DNA of 64,000 bases, taken from NCBI GenBank assembly GCA_022575985.1, contig JAKSXM010000014.1:1426001-1490000 (forward strand), in the 5' to 3' direction. A program made the position numbers and the translations under genes. Under the pieces are notes generated by a model, which did no database searches, was not told the origin of the DNA, and was given only the letters and a program-made list of their open reading frames with translations. This document shows positions 10,418 to 21,385 of this stretch, in pieces. The number at the start of each line of letters is the position of its first letter. Position 1 is the stretch's first letter. Source of the DNA: Anagrus nilaparvatae. Taxonomy: Eukaryota > Arthropoda > Insecta > Hymenoptera > Mymaridae.

Positions 10418-13016
10418 TTAGCTGGAGGTCGTTGGAGCCTGTCCCGTCCCCAGCTGAGCGTTTTCCGCTTTATATTGCGTAGCCACAGGGCAGGAGCAGT
10501 TGGTATACCTAACTCCTAATTTTCCACATAGAAAACAAATGTCCCGCTTATTTAACTGTGGGCATTGCAGAGTTCTGTTGTTTGTGTCTTGGCACAGAAC
10601 GCAATGGGCGAGGAATCGCGGTTTATTAATTTTGGGCCGGCGTGCGTTATTTTGTGAATTTTGTGGGTTATTCACATTATTATTATTATTTTGCGATCTT
10701 AAGAACTGCATGCTTGGAATTGAACCATGATTCCATTGTTGCATCATTTGTGCAAAATTATTTGGGTCCGCAAATGTGTGGGGAAACCAGGGATCAGGTG
10801 GTGAAGCCATATGCTGCATTACAGGCTGCAATTGCTGTTGAGGCAGTGATCTAGGCTGCTGTTGACACGCGCGCTGTTGCTGGGTCTGACGCTGCTGTTG
10901 AGCACCTTGTTGCTGCCTTTGCTGAGTTTGATGATTATTATCACCAGGAGTCGTTAATGCAGCCAGTTCATCCGTCTGTACCTGTTTACCACGCCCTTTG
11001 GGCTTGCGTTTCCCTTTGTTAGTTGTATTTTCTGGTATGTCTTCGGTTTGAGGCGTCTTCACTGAAGCATTGACAGTTTCGGTGACGGCCGATATTTTAG
11101 CTTTCACGGCTTTGTCGTCATAAGCTAAATCTGGTACCTTTGACTTCTCTTTGCTTTTCGGGGTGAATACTTGTTTCTAACTTCGGATAGCTTTTCGTGC
11201 TTCTGGCCCAAGTCCAATAATTTGCCAAAACTTGTGATAGTGTTGGTTAGCCTATATGCTTCTAGACTTCGTTGGTATTCTGGGTGAATTAACCTGAGAG
11301 CCATTTCCACCAACTTTTTCTCACTAGGGCGTTGCGACAATTTATCAGCTATTGCCCTGAAAGCACATAAAAATGTGGCCATGATTTCGCCCTTTCCTTG
11401 AGTCCTAGTTCGATGTTCCTCGAGATAATCCTCGTCTATACGGGACGAAGCGGTTACGGAAGGCTAGTTCAAAATCTTCCCACGTATAGAGGCTATCTCG
11501 ATCCGTTCGGTACCATAAGATGGCGTGGTCTTCGAACATTGACGTTAGGCCGTATTTCATTTGTATAAACGAGAGGCCTGATGTTTTGTAGCAGTCCTTA
11601 AGCTTGAACAAAAATTCTTCGGATTTCTTGGCGTCGCCATTGAATTTTAGGTTCCACATCTTGAGCACTTTTCCGGCTTCTATGCGCTTGGATAGGCTCA
11701 AATTAAAGGACTTCTTTGTGCTGGACATAACCTCGATTCCGGATCCTTCCGTATCTTCTAAGGCTGAATTCATAAAAATGTTTTTCTCACGTTTCTCGTT
11801 TTTTGCAGTTTTGTGAGATATTGTTTTTATGCTGCCATTTTTGCTTGTTTTACTTTTCTTTTTGTTTTCTTTTTGCTTGAGGTTATTATATTTTTCAATT
11901 TCTATTCTTTGTTGTTCTATGAACTCTTGTTCTTTTTGCAGCTTTTCATTTTCTGCTTTTGTGTGTTCCCTTTCATCGGGAGCTTTTGCTGGAAATTGAC
12001 GCACGTGATTTCAAAGAGCCCGCTGAGCTGCCCCGTTGGCTTATGGTTTTCTCTTTACGGAGTTCTTTCATTACCTCCTTCGCTAACGATACTTCTTTTC
12101 GTAAGACTGCTCTTTGCTTCCGCAAAAGGGCTAGCTCTCGCTGGGCGGCTGACGGAGTTTCAGCTAACGGAATTTCCGAGCTGCTATATGCGTTCTCTTC
12201 AATATCAGGCAAGTCACCGTTGTCGTCGTCGATTCCCGAATTCTGTACGTGTTGTTTATTTTCTGAATTTATTATTTGGTTTTGCTTATTCAGAGACCTT
12301 CTTGCGCTTCCTGGAGCTGGAGGTTGAGCCAAAACGTTACTGTGTGCTCGAAAATCAATCGGGTAATTATCCCACATTAGACTCTCCGTCTTGCCTTGCG
12401 GAGTCTGCAGCCACTGCTGCCTGTTGTTTCCAGGCTTGCCGCGTTCATAATTACTACGCGCGCTGGATTTCGCGAACCTAGTAATTGGCAGCGACGAGCG
12501 AGTCCTTGGCGTTATACTGCTTGGTAGTAACTTTTCTTGACTTCTACAGCCGTTTTGAGGCGTTTCAGAAATAAGATCGTTCGAGTTTGTTTGCCTCCCG
12601 TAACCAGTATTCATTACGAGGCCACAGCTAGCCGTAGTTGAGGTAATTGGGTTGCTTACGCCCGGGGCTGCCGTTGCTGCCGTAAGAACTGCTTGGTCAC
12701 TGCTCGCATTGCGAGTTAAGGCTTTGGCATAAGTCGGTCGATTTTGTATGTAATGAGCTGTCGTAACTACGGGCGCGCTATAGGCTGGATTCTTAAGCCT
12801 TACACCTGTTAACTCCGAAACATGTCTATTGACGTCGCTGTTTAATGTTGAACTTCTAACTTGTTCATCCATTGATGGAATGTCTAGAGCATGTTGTAGA
12901 GTCGGTGGAATAAAATCGCTTGGCCTTTTGTCTTCACTATGGCTCCAGTTGTACGGGGCTGTTTCGTCCATGATTTTAATCTGGTACCTGAAAAGCCTGT
13001 CTTTTATTTGGTCCAC
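10418..13016 (-). pseudogene. Element A gag, in at least four frame pieces
   Basis: The N-terminal piece (13016-11973) is polar and ends in a Lys/Glu-rich coiled-coil stretch; the next (12004-11405) continues the coiled coil and enters the capsid-like region; 11382-11125 carries a Ty3-type capsid stretch (LSQRPSEKKLVEMALRLIHP); 11107-10418 is Gln-rich and ends in two zinc knuckles. Both knuckles keep their Cys spacing but have lost His: CVLCQDTNNRTLQC has Asn and CFLCGKLGVRYTNC has Val. Frameshifts lie near 11980-12000, 11385-11405 and 11110-11125. The capsid and nucleocapsid roles are inferred from family order. Confidence 0.8.
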
Positions 13017-14169
13017 ATTAACACTATACGACAGCCAATACTGGTCTAATTTTCTTATTATATCAGTAAATTCCGTATGGTGGTGTTTAGTAATTCTTGA
13101 ACTTCCGGCCTCTTTTCGTATGTTTGTCTTCTACTTGACATACGGGGCGGCGGTAGTGTTTTATTTTTATTTTTATTACCCATTTAATTTAATTTAAAAG
13201 GAAAAAAAAATTATTATATTTTAGGGTTCCTAAAATGCTCGCCCTCCCCTTGGAGAAAAATCGACAGCGATATAAAAGAGTTTAAGATTAAAATTAATTA
13301 AAGGGACCTGTGCAGAATTAAAAAGAAAAAAAAAAATTTATTAAAGAGAATGTATATTTTCTCCCCGTGTATATATGAGAAGAAAAAGAAAGAAAGAAAA
13401 TAAAAAAAAATTTTATAAGAAAAATTCGAAGCACGTCAAAATATTTTGTTTATTTCTCCCGCTGACTTCGCGAAGGTTCACTCTTTTGTATATTTTACTG
13501 CGGATTTTCTATCGAAAACGCGGCGCAAGGGACAATTTTCCTTAAAAAGAAAATTCTTGAAAATTTTATAAAGGTCTTGATTAGTCTTGAAATCAAAAAT
13601 GTGTCTTGGGAATTTTTAAATTTGTTGTTGATTAAAAAAAATCTTGATTTATTCTTGATTAATGCCTTACATGAAATTTCCTTGATATAATCTTGCTTAT
13701 AAAAAAGGGTTGATTTTATTTGAATGGGTGTATGTATCTTTTTTTTATTGGCGTAGAAATTCCTTGGAAAAAGGAATTTACAGTTTAAAGCGAGATCGTA
13801 AGTCAGTTTGTCGGCACAAAGCTTTTGGGTTAAAGCTTGAGACGGTATGGGTGAAATTGTGAAATATTGTAGCAGGAAATAGGATTTTGGAAAATAATTG
13901 GAGTATTTTTTTGAAATAATAATAATTTTTAAATAAATAATTATAATATGTATAATAATAATAAAAAAATGATAATATTTGTAATATTTTGAAAGAAAAT
14001 AAATTTTATGCGTTTCGCTGAAATTCAGATTTTTACGCACTTGTAAGGTAAGGAACTATTTTTTTTTTAAAGTGTAAAATTATGTTATTTTTGTTTTGTC
14101 GCGTTAAAAAAATGATCTCTGAGAATATACATAAATTTTTGTAATAATTATTAATTGAAATTAATTATA
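13017..14169. other. 5' leader region of element A, no gene
   Basis: On the minus strand this lies between the truncated 5' LTR and gag. No primer-binding site complementary to a tRNA 3' end is evident beside the LTR, consistent with loss of the inner part of that LTR. The minus-strand frame at 13495-14040 is Tyr/Ile/Lys-rich, reflects AT-rich DNA and has no recognisable domain. Confidence 0.5.
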
Positions 14170-14637
14170 AACGGCGGTTATGTTATAACGTGTTCGCTCG
14201 ACGTCAAGCTTTTATTACTTTTGCCCGTGGGCTTTCACTAATTTTATTTGTAATAATATTTCTATTTAATCGACGAAATAATTACTGTGCACTAATAAGC
14301 TTTAGATTTATTGAACCGGAATGTTCTAATGTGGCTTTTGTTGCAGAAACCCGGAGCCACATGTGGTTTCTATATACGTCAAAAACCACCTGTATTTCTT
14401 TTCTGCTAGCGGAAATCTTCTCCGCTCGTTTCTCTCTTTTCTCTCTTTTCTTATTCGCTGCCCGCGGCGCTCGTTGACTACGCGGTGCTGCTACTCGCGC
14501 CTGGCAGCTGTATTATACTTTACAAAAAACTATATTCTGGCTTATACTGAAGCTATGTGTGTGTGTGTGCGTGTAAATTTAAACGTTTATAAAATAAAAT
14601 AATAATACTATTTGTAACGCGAATTTGCCTCGTTACA
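14170..14637 (-). repeat. Element A 5' LTR, truncated
   Basis: These 468 bp match 2777-3246, including the outer end CGTTACA. Upstream of acggcggttatg (14169) the match stops abruptly, so about 650 bp of the expected 1,124-bp LTR are missing or replaced. A deletion or recombination at the inner LTR edge is the simplest explanation. Confidence 0.85.
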
Positions 14638-15482
14638 AATGAGAGTAATTTTTCTGATACTGAATTTTCGTCCATGAGTCCAATAACAAAAGAGCAGTTT
14701 CGAGAACTTTTTACCTTTTGTGATCCAGTTGTGCAAACAAACGGGTTCCTGTAGAGAAACATCTTCTTACATTCTTATGCAAGATGCGTCAAGGTTTATC
14801 TGATGATTTCTTGACAACGATGTTTGGATATAAGTCTAGACAAAATACTAGCTCTGTTATTAGTACAGTGCGAAAAAGTTTGTGTCAGAGATTCGTACCA
14901 AATAATATTGGTGCTATCACTCGAGATCAATGTATAGAAAGACACGTAACTGATTTTTCAAATCAGCTCTATAATCTTAAACCAAATATACCTAGAGCCA
15001 TAGCTTTTGTTGACGGTACGTACTTAGAAATTGAAAAAAGTAGTAACTTTGAGGCTCAGAGGCTCTCCTACAGCATGCATATAAATTACAATTTATTAAA
15101 GCCAGTAATAACCGTAGCCCCAGATGGTTATATACTTGAAATCCATGGACCATACTTTTCTGACCATCATCATAATGATTCTGCTATGCTCAATCACCAA
15201 CTACAAAGAGATGGGGAAGAATTTCGAAGATGGTTTCAAGAAAATTATATTCTTATCTTAGATATAGGATATAGAGATTCTGCTCCACTCTTAGAACAAC
15301 TAGGTATTACTATGAAATCACCACCGTGCTTGCAGCGTAATCAAAGACAGTTAACGACGGAACAAGTTAATGAAGCTAGATTGATAACTAAGAGCCGATG
15401 GATTGTGGAAGTTATAAATGGACATATTAAATCGATATTTAAGTTCTTTGAGACTATCGAAAAATTTTTTCATCGCACTTAG
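14638..15482 (+). pseudogene. 3' part of the PIF/Harbinger-type (DDE_Tnp_4) transposase
   Basis: This continues the frame broken at 2122. A frameshift near 14745 (after VVQTNG) leads into the long frame from 14784, which has a helix-turn-helix-like segment (FLTTMFGYKSRQ) and then the DDE_Tnp_4 core: D in FVDGTYLEI, D in LILDIGYRD and E in RWIVEVINGHIK. LLKPVITVAPDGYIL and GPYFSD are typical of the family, a nuclease that cuts and joins transposon ends. The stop at 15482 comes soon after the Glu, so the usual C-terminal part is missing. No terminal inverted repeats were found. Confidence 0.8.
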
Positions 15483-16179
15483 GAGTATTCGACTTGGCAC
15501 CAATTTTTACGTATTTCATTAAAAACGGAGGTATCTTTAAAATTTTATCAAATATTTTTGAAGATTGTATCAAAATTTTCTTCATTTTCTTATTTTTTTT
15601 GGTATTTTTTAATAATTTGAAATAAAAAAAAATTAATAAAAAAAAATTATTTTACAGTCATAATTAAGTGTCAAAATATACAAGAAAAGTCTGCGGGTGA
15701 CATAGGTCCTAGTTTTGCGACTCAGCTATCGTACTTTTGGAGATATTAAAATATTTTCTAAATATGATAAAATTTTAATGTCGCAATTGGTATTATTCGA
15801 TTTTGCACTAATTTATACGTACTCAGTTAAATTTTTATTAAAAATGGACCTTTTTAACATGGAACATGTTTATAGGGAGGGGGTACTTCGGAATTTGAAA
15901 TTTAAGGGGGGGGGGTCAAATTTGTCCCAATTTTTTTTGGCCTTTTATTTAATTTACAAGGTCCAATTTCGTGCCCAAAAAACGTTTTTTTTTTCATTTC
16001 ACTGGCATTTTTTTTTTTTTTTAATTTTTTTTGTCGGTGTACACCCTTGGCAAACCAATTCTAAAAACAACCTAATTTGGTTTTTTTGTTTTTGGCAAAC
16101 TGGAGTCGAGATATCGTGCAAGCCGCAAAAAACTACCTCAACTTTAGAACGCGATATATCCATACTGATAAATGCAAAA
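15483..16179. other. AT-rich DNA after the transposase, no gene
   Basis: Long T and A homopolymers and no conserved frame. The frame at 15715-16254 is mostly Phe/Leu/Lys from homopolymers. This may include the eroded 3' end of the Harbinger-type element. Confidence 0.5.
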
Positions 16180-17060
16180 AAAATACCCTGCCAACTAGCT
16201 GGCACTAAGGTTCCTCAAACAATGAAAAAAAACTTTTCCAATTTTGAGAAATAAATTTTGGAAAAATTCGTTATCAAATCCAAAAAATTACTATAAATGA
16301 ACTGTCTAAAACTAGTACTCTCATAGAAATAAATTAGGTACTATACATCCAAAAAGAAAAAAAAAATTTGGTGTTTTTTGTATTTTTTTGTGAAAAAAAA
16401 TTTAGGAAAAAAATTTAAAAAAAATTAAGTATCAGATTCGAGATATCGAGCAAAAACTATAATTTCAAATATAAGTACTTTCGTAGAAATAAATGAGGTA
16501 TTACATCCAAATTAATAAAAAAAAAAAAGTACCTAGAGCTTTTTTGGTAAAAAAATTTTTGAAAAAAAAATTAGGTCTTAATTTCATAACGGTTGTGAAA
16601 GATCGCCGGTCGCAATATTTTCAGATATTAGTACTTTCATGAAATTAAATAAGGTATTACACTCAAAAAAAAAATATTGCAGGTTTTTTAATTTGTTTGT
16701 TTTTTTAATTTTGAGAAAAAATTTTTTAAAAAATTCGGTATCAGATCCAAAAAATGACTATAAACAAACTTTCTAAAATTAGTACTTTCGTAGAAATAAA
16801 TGAGGTACTACATCCAAAAAGAAAAAAAAAATTGTTGTATTTGTATTTTTTCGTGAAAAAAAATTTGGGAAAAAAATTTTCAATAAATTAAGTATCAGTT
16901 TCGAGATATAGAGTAAAAACCATACTTTCAAATATGAGTACTTTCGTGGAAATAAATGAGGTATTAAAAATTATTAATGAGGTATGTAATATCCAAATTA
17001 AAAAAAAAAAAGTACCTCGAGCTTTTTTGATAAAAAAATTTTTGAAAAAAAAATCCTATA
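16180..17060 (+). repeat. Higher-order AT-rich repeat, copy 1
   Basis: It begins with ccaactagctggcactaagg and holds successive diverged monomers, each with a core like actttcgtagaaataaatga followed by ggta and a poly-A/T block. Monomer types alternate: 'ctaaaa tagtactttcg', 'gatatcgag' and 'gatcgccggtcgcaat'. The same succession appears inverted at 47757-48842, ending in the inverted same string (ccttagtgccagctagttgg). It is a dispersed composite repeat with no coding capacity. Confidence 0.75.
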
Positions 17061-17880
17061 TATATTAAAATGAAATAATTTAAAAAATTGACTATTTTTG
17101 ATTTTATTGGACACGCATTTATGAAGAATTGTACGGACGAAAATACATAAAAGTGGTTTTAAAGTAATCTTTAAAGAAATATCTCCAGACCTTTTTCTAA
17201 TTTTTAAAAAATATTTAAATGATTTCGAGAAATCAATATCAGAAGTTAGTGGTCGAAAACGCAAAATAATTTCATTTTTTTCACTTAAACTGATTTTTCT
17301 CAGGATCTAAGAGGTTTTTTGAGACAAGATTTAGTGCAAATTATTCCTTGGAAAAAATGCTATCGATTTGACGTTTTTATTTTTTTTAATTTGAGATCAC
17401 GGTTCAGAGTTACAACTGTTTGAAGCTAAGAACTTCAAAATTAAAAAAATCAAAAAGTGGACATTTTCATCACTTCAGATCTCGGAATCGATTGTGTCAA
17501 AATGTAAAAACCAAGTTTCTTTGTATTTATTAAACACTTTTCTAATTCCACTTTTATTTTTTTTTAATTTCATTCATTAGTTAAAGAGAAATATCAAAAA
17601 AACGACTTAGAGTCTAATTTTTTGAAATTTTTTATTTTTTTATATTTAGGACAGCTGATATCCATTTTTTATATGATTTTATATATTTTATATTTTATTT
17701 TCTTTAAAAAAATCTAAATGCTACCATTGCATAAAAATATATAAAATTAAAAAAATATTTAAAAGCAATCATTGTATAAAAATATTTGAAATTCCAACTT
17801 TTCTATTAAACAAGAGACAGTTAGGAAAAAATTTATAATGGCGTATAGTTTCTGGTAAAGTCAATAAAAAAATACAATTT
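17061..17880. other. AT-rich intergenic DNA
   Basis: No supported gene. The minus frame at 16998-17264 is Phe/Lys-rich and overlaps the repeat. Short AATTTTT-type runs dominate toward 17880. Confidence 0.5.
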
Positions 17881-17899
17881 TCTTATAAAACAAGACAAA

Positions 17900-18153
17900 T
17901 ACAAAAAAAATTTTAATGCAATCATTGCTAAAAAATTTTTTTGAAATTAAGAAAATATTTCAATGCAATCATTGCTAAAAATTTTTTGAAATTAAAAAAA
18001 TATTTCAATGCAATCATTGCATAAAAATTTTTGAAATTAAAAAAATATTTCAATGCAATCATTGCATAAAAATTTTTAAAATTAAAAAAATATTTCAATG
18101 CAATCATTGCTAAAAATTTTTTGAAATTAAAAAAATATTTCAATGCAATCATT
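17900..18153. repeat. Tandem array, left half
   Basis: About five copies of a ~45-56-bp unit built on caatgcaatcattgcataaa followed by aatttttgaaattaaaaaaa and tattt. The array is interrupted exactly at 18153 by the 18.9-kb LTR element and continues at 37089. The repeated peptide frame on the minus strand is only the translation of the array. Confidence 0.9.
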
Positions 18154-18910
18154 TGTTACGTATGGTAGGTCAAAATTGATATGCCTAACATTTGATATAC
18201 ATATAAATAGTAAACCTTATATCCGATAGCTGTATTAATATTACAGACGACATAGGAACCCGCAGGTGCATTTCCGCTGTTGCTGATCTAGCACAATAGC
18301 GTGGGACCAAAAGTCAGCTATGACATAAATTAGTAGGGATTTATAGGCGTTATAAACTGCATAAATTCCACCTCGCGATTCTTAGTAATAATTAGGGACG
18401 CCTTCGCTAATTGGACGTGACGAGACCGACGCTTTTTTGTATTGGACTTTTCCCCAAAAATCTCGCAATATGGGCAGATTCATTTTAGATTATATATTGC
18501 CCTTCAGGCGCCCAAATTGCATTCTTTAGAATCATAACCATCGTTAATTAGAGTACTAACTCCCGTTATTAAGTATCTTTTATAATTCGTTTGACTTAAG
18601 GACTTATACAGTTTTATTATATATACTTATAATCAATAAAGTGAAAGTTATATATCAAATCAGTTATCAGTTATTATTGTGACAATTCCTTCTGTAATTA
18701 AGAACTTAGCCTCAGGTTAGGTTCATCCAGCTTAGATCGAACTCAAATTCATCTACAAATACATCAACTATAAACCATCCAAAATAATAACCATACTAAC
18801 TATATAAAATACCTGGGGCAGTCAATATCCCCAGGATAAACTTATATTTCATATATTCATAATTATTTATATTTACGTATCCCTTGGATAAAACCTCAGG
18901 ATACGTAACA
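18154..18910 (+). repeat. Element B 5' LTR
   Basis: 757 bp with TG...CA ends and short inverted termini TGTTACGTAT / ATACGTAACA. It matches 35845-37088 except for the MITE there. AATAAA within aatcaataaagtgaaag near 18637 is a candidate polyadenylation signal, preceded by tatatatactt. Confidence 0.95.
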
Positions 18911-18915
18911 TAAAT

Positions 18916-18933
18916 TGGCTCCCTAAAAGGAAA
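18916..18933 (+). promoter_or_regulatory. Putative primer-binding site, tRNA-Lys-like
   Basis: Five bases after the LTR the sequence tggctccctaaaagg resembles the primer site for tRNA-Lys used by many Gypsy elements (starts TGGC, then CCC, then AA.AGG). Several bases differ, so the match is tentative and may have decayed. Confidence 0.4.
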
Positions 18934-19274
18934 GCTGGTAAGAAGGAACAAAGCATATTTCCTATCAAGATAACATTTACAGTATATGGCAAAGAAAGGC
19001 CAACGCTATTATACTTGCAAATATCCAAACTGCCAAAATTGTAAGGGAAAAGTAAAAGAAAAATTTTAAATTTCAAAACACGAAATACTATCAACAAACA
19101 AGTCAAATAGTAAAGTAATAGTGACTGTAAATTATACAATCGAACTCAACGAAGAAATCAACTCTAATCAATCAAAATCGAAAGATCTTTAAAATTATTT
19201 AAAACCGTTATACCACACAATACCATCTAAAGAAATTTATCTACATCTTCGTAAGCAGTCTCTGAAAAATTATT

Positions 19275-19378
19275 TTTGCCAAGCTGTAGCCAAGCTGTAT
19301 ATTGCCAAGCTGTAGCCAAGCTGTATCTTGCCAAGCTGTAGCCAAGCTGTATATTGCCAAGCCGTAGCCAAGCTGTTC
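19275..19378 (+). repeat. 26-bp leader repeats (about 4 copies)
   Basis: Four copies of tgccaagctgtagccaagct plus gtatat lie between the primer site and gag. Each has two gccaagctgta half-units. A looser copy (tgccaagcagt) follows near 19395. The position is that of a packaging or leader structure; no function can be shown from sequence. Confidence 0.8.
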
Positions 19379-19440
19379 ATTTTTTTATTATCATTGCCAA
19401 GCAGTTTTAGGACCTATCCAACAAATCATTGGAAAATATA

Positions 19441-19478
19441 ATGGAATTCAGGACCATTGCTATAACTACAATCTTAAT
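19441..19478 (+). CDS. Possible leader exon for a spliced env message
   Basis: An ATG at 19441 opens a short frame of a charged start followed by Ile/Thr/Leu residues, like the first part of a signal peptide. It runs into an excellent donor (AT|GTAAGTACC, 19479) in phase 2. The acceptor at 33481-33483 (ttattcgtag) continues in the env frame in the matching phase. Insect errantiviruses make env from a spliced subgenomic RNA, so this is a reasoned inference; no transcript is available. Confidence 0.5.
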
Positions 19479-19682
19479 GTAAGTACCTTAAAAATATTTT
19501 TTTTATCTTTTACTTAAATCTCCGAGACATTTCAAAATTTTTTTTTTTAAAAAAAAATAATAAACAATGCCGTAAAAATTTTTTTTTCTTCTCGTAAAAC
19601 TATTATGCCAAATAATTCTTAGCGACAACCGCGAGATACATTCTCCGATACTGAATCAATTAATAGTGAAGTAAACCGAACC

Positions 19683-21298
19683 ATGGACGGCCCTCAAACT
19701 AACCCGCCCAATAATATAGAGGTAGCCAATTTAGCCCAAGAACTTGAACGCCTCAATTTAGAAATGCTACGACAACGCGAACAAATGACAAATATAATAA
19801 ACTCTGAAAGATCACTAAATATAGAAGTAGCCTACGAAATTTTGAACGAAATGGAAAATGATGAACAAAATCGTAACAATGGAATACAAAATGTACCAAA
19901 CAACGCTAATAATAGACCCAGATTAAATAATCTTGTGCCACTTATAACTGCTATTGCAAATATACCCGATTTTTCTGGTCAGCCACAAACCCCACAAGCT
20001 TTTTCTAAAGTTTTGAAAGATATTGTTAAAACATATGGACCAGGTTACTAACAATTTTTGTTAAACTCAATCCCTCGCCGCCTTAAAGGCCGAGCATATG
20101 ACGCATACGCAGGAACGCCCCTAATTACACCAGTCTAGAAAATTTTTTACAAAACTTAAAACTAAGTTTTGGCGGTATCACTGACGCAGATACTATTAAA
20201 TTAGATATGAGACAAGCCGAACATAACCCTGGCGAACCAGTAGCCGATTATGCCCTACGCGTACAAAATTTAGAACAAGCTTGACATGCAATTTATGATT
20301 CATCAGTTAGCTTAACCGAAAAAGAACAATGGAAAAAGCGAACTAGTATTGAAGCCCTTGAATATTTTCTTTTTGGATTGAGAAATCCTCCGGAATATAG
20401 AGTAGCCTCAAAACAACCAAAAACTTTGCGAGAAGCTGCTAATATTGCAGTAAACCTTGAAGGTAGACGTCGCTCGGTACAAAGACATGAATTTTGTACA
20501 TTAAAACACGCACCAGTTACCCCAGCTGAACCAAACAACTTTGCGATGGACGACACATCTAGTGTCAGCACAGCCTCAACTTCAGAAATTTTTAATTTAA
20601 TAAACCAATTTCTAGTAATACAAAGATTACGTAATAACGTGATGAATACAACAGGACACGATATAACTGGTATACGCACTGTTGCCGCGGAACCTCCAAA
20701 AAAGCAATGTATTTTCTGTAAAAGTAATAGTCATGATATATCACAATGTAAAGAGTTATTTAAATCTGTTGAACAAGGAAAAATTAAACATCCTACCGAA
20801 ATCCAAGAACCTGATACTTCAATTACAACCTTAACTCCTGCTTTTGAAAATTACCTTCAAAATTACCCACCACCTTGGTGGCAACCAAATAGAGGAAATA
20901 ACTATAACCGTTACAATCAGGGTTATAATAGAGGAGGTCGAAACAATAATAATAACCGATATAACCAAAATTATAATCAATACCCAAACAATCAACAAAA
21001 TTTTAATTCTTATCAAAATTTTAATAGATACCCCAACAATCAGAATGTTAACCCAAATAATCGCCAAAACTATAATAATAATCGTGGACAATATCGCGGT
21101 AATAATAGAAATCGTAATTTTTCAAATCCTAATAACTTTTATCCAAATTACTCAAATCAAAATATGATGGAATACCAAAATTTCCCATCCCAAAATCAAA
21201 ATTATTCTAGCCAAACCCAAAATTTCGACCAAAGCCAAAATTTTGCTCAAAATTATCCTCAAAATGAAAATAATCAAAATTTCCCTCCCTTTCTCTAA
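19683..21298 (+). pseudogene. Element B gag
   Basis: ATG at 19683, 180 bp past the leader donor. The first 122 codons are Asn/Gln/Glu-rich, with a predicted coiled coil (LAQELERLNLEMLRQREQM). A TAA at 20049 interrupts the capsid region, a frameshift lies near 20120 and a TGA at 20282. The last part (20378-21298) has one intact zinc knuckle, CIFCKSNSHDISQC (CX2CX4HX4C), then a long Asn/Gln/Tyr-rich tail of NQNYN-type repeats. Such a tail is unusual in length and may be disordered or prion-like. Capsid and RNA-binding roles are inferred from position. Confidence 0.85.
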
Positions 21299-21385
21299 TA
21301 TCCCCCCTCTTATGAATAATAATCTAACCTAACAACCAAATAACTCTTCCAACAATACAAAAAATTCCCAAAGTGTTGAAAATAA

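Larger units (their letters stand above)
2123..14637 (-). mobile_element. Defective Ty3/Gypsy LTR retrotransposon (element A)
   Basis: The ends are TGTAACGGGG (2123) and CTCGTTACA (14637), flanked by aatg at 2119-2122 and 14638-14641, a 4-bp duplication typical of Gypsy integrases. On the minus strand the order is LTR, gag (13016-10418), a protease remnant, RT, RNase H, integrase (10195-7232), a third zinc-knuckle ORF (7314-6345), noncoding DNA and the second LTR. About 2.07 kb of the length is the palindromic insertion at 3728-5796. Several frameshifts, loss of most of the protease and an altered RT active site make this copy inactive. Base composition is clearly less AT-rich than the surroundings. 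Confidence 0.93.

Noticed and set aside
17928..18152. Minus-strand frame with repeated MIALKYFFNFK peptides (also 37139-37372)
   Set aside because: It is the translation of a tandem DNA array cut by the LTR element; no start context or homology.
20831..21167. Ile/Thr- or Val-rich frames overlapping the gag tail
   Set aside because: Alternate-frame translation of the AAT-rich repeats that encode the Asn/Gln tail.
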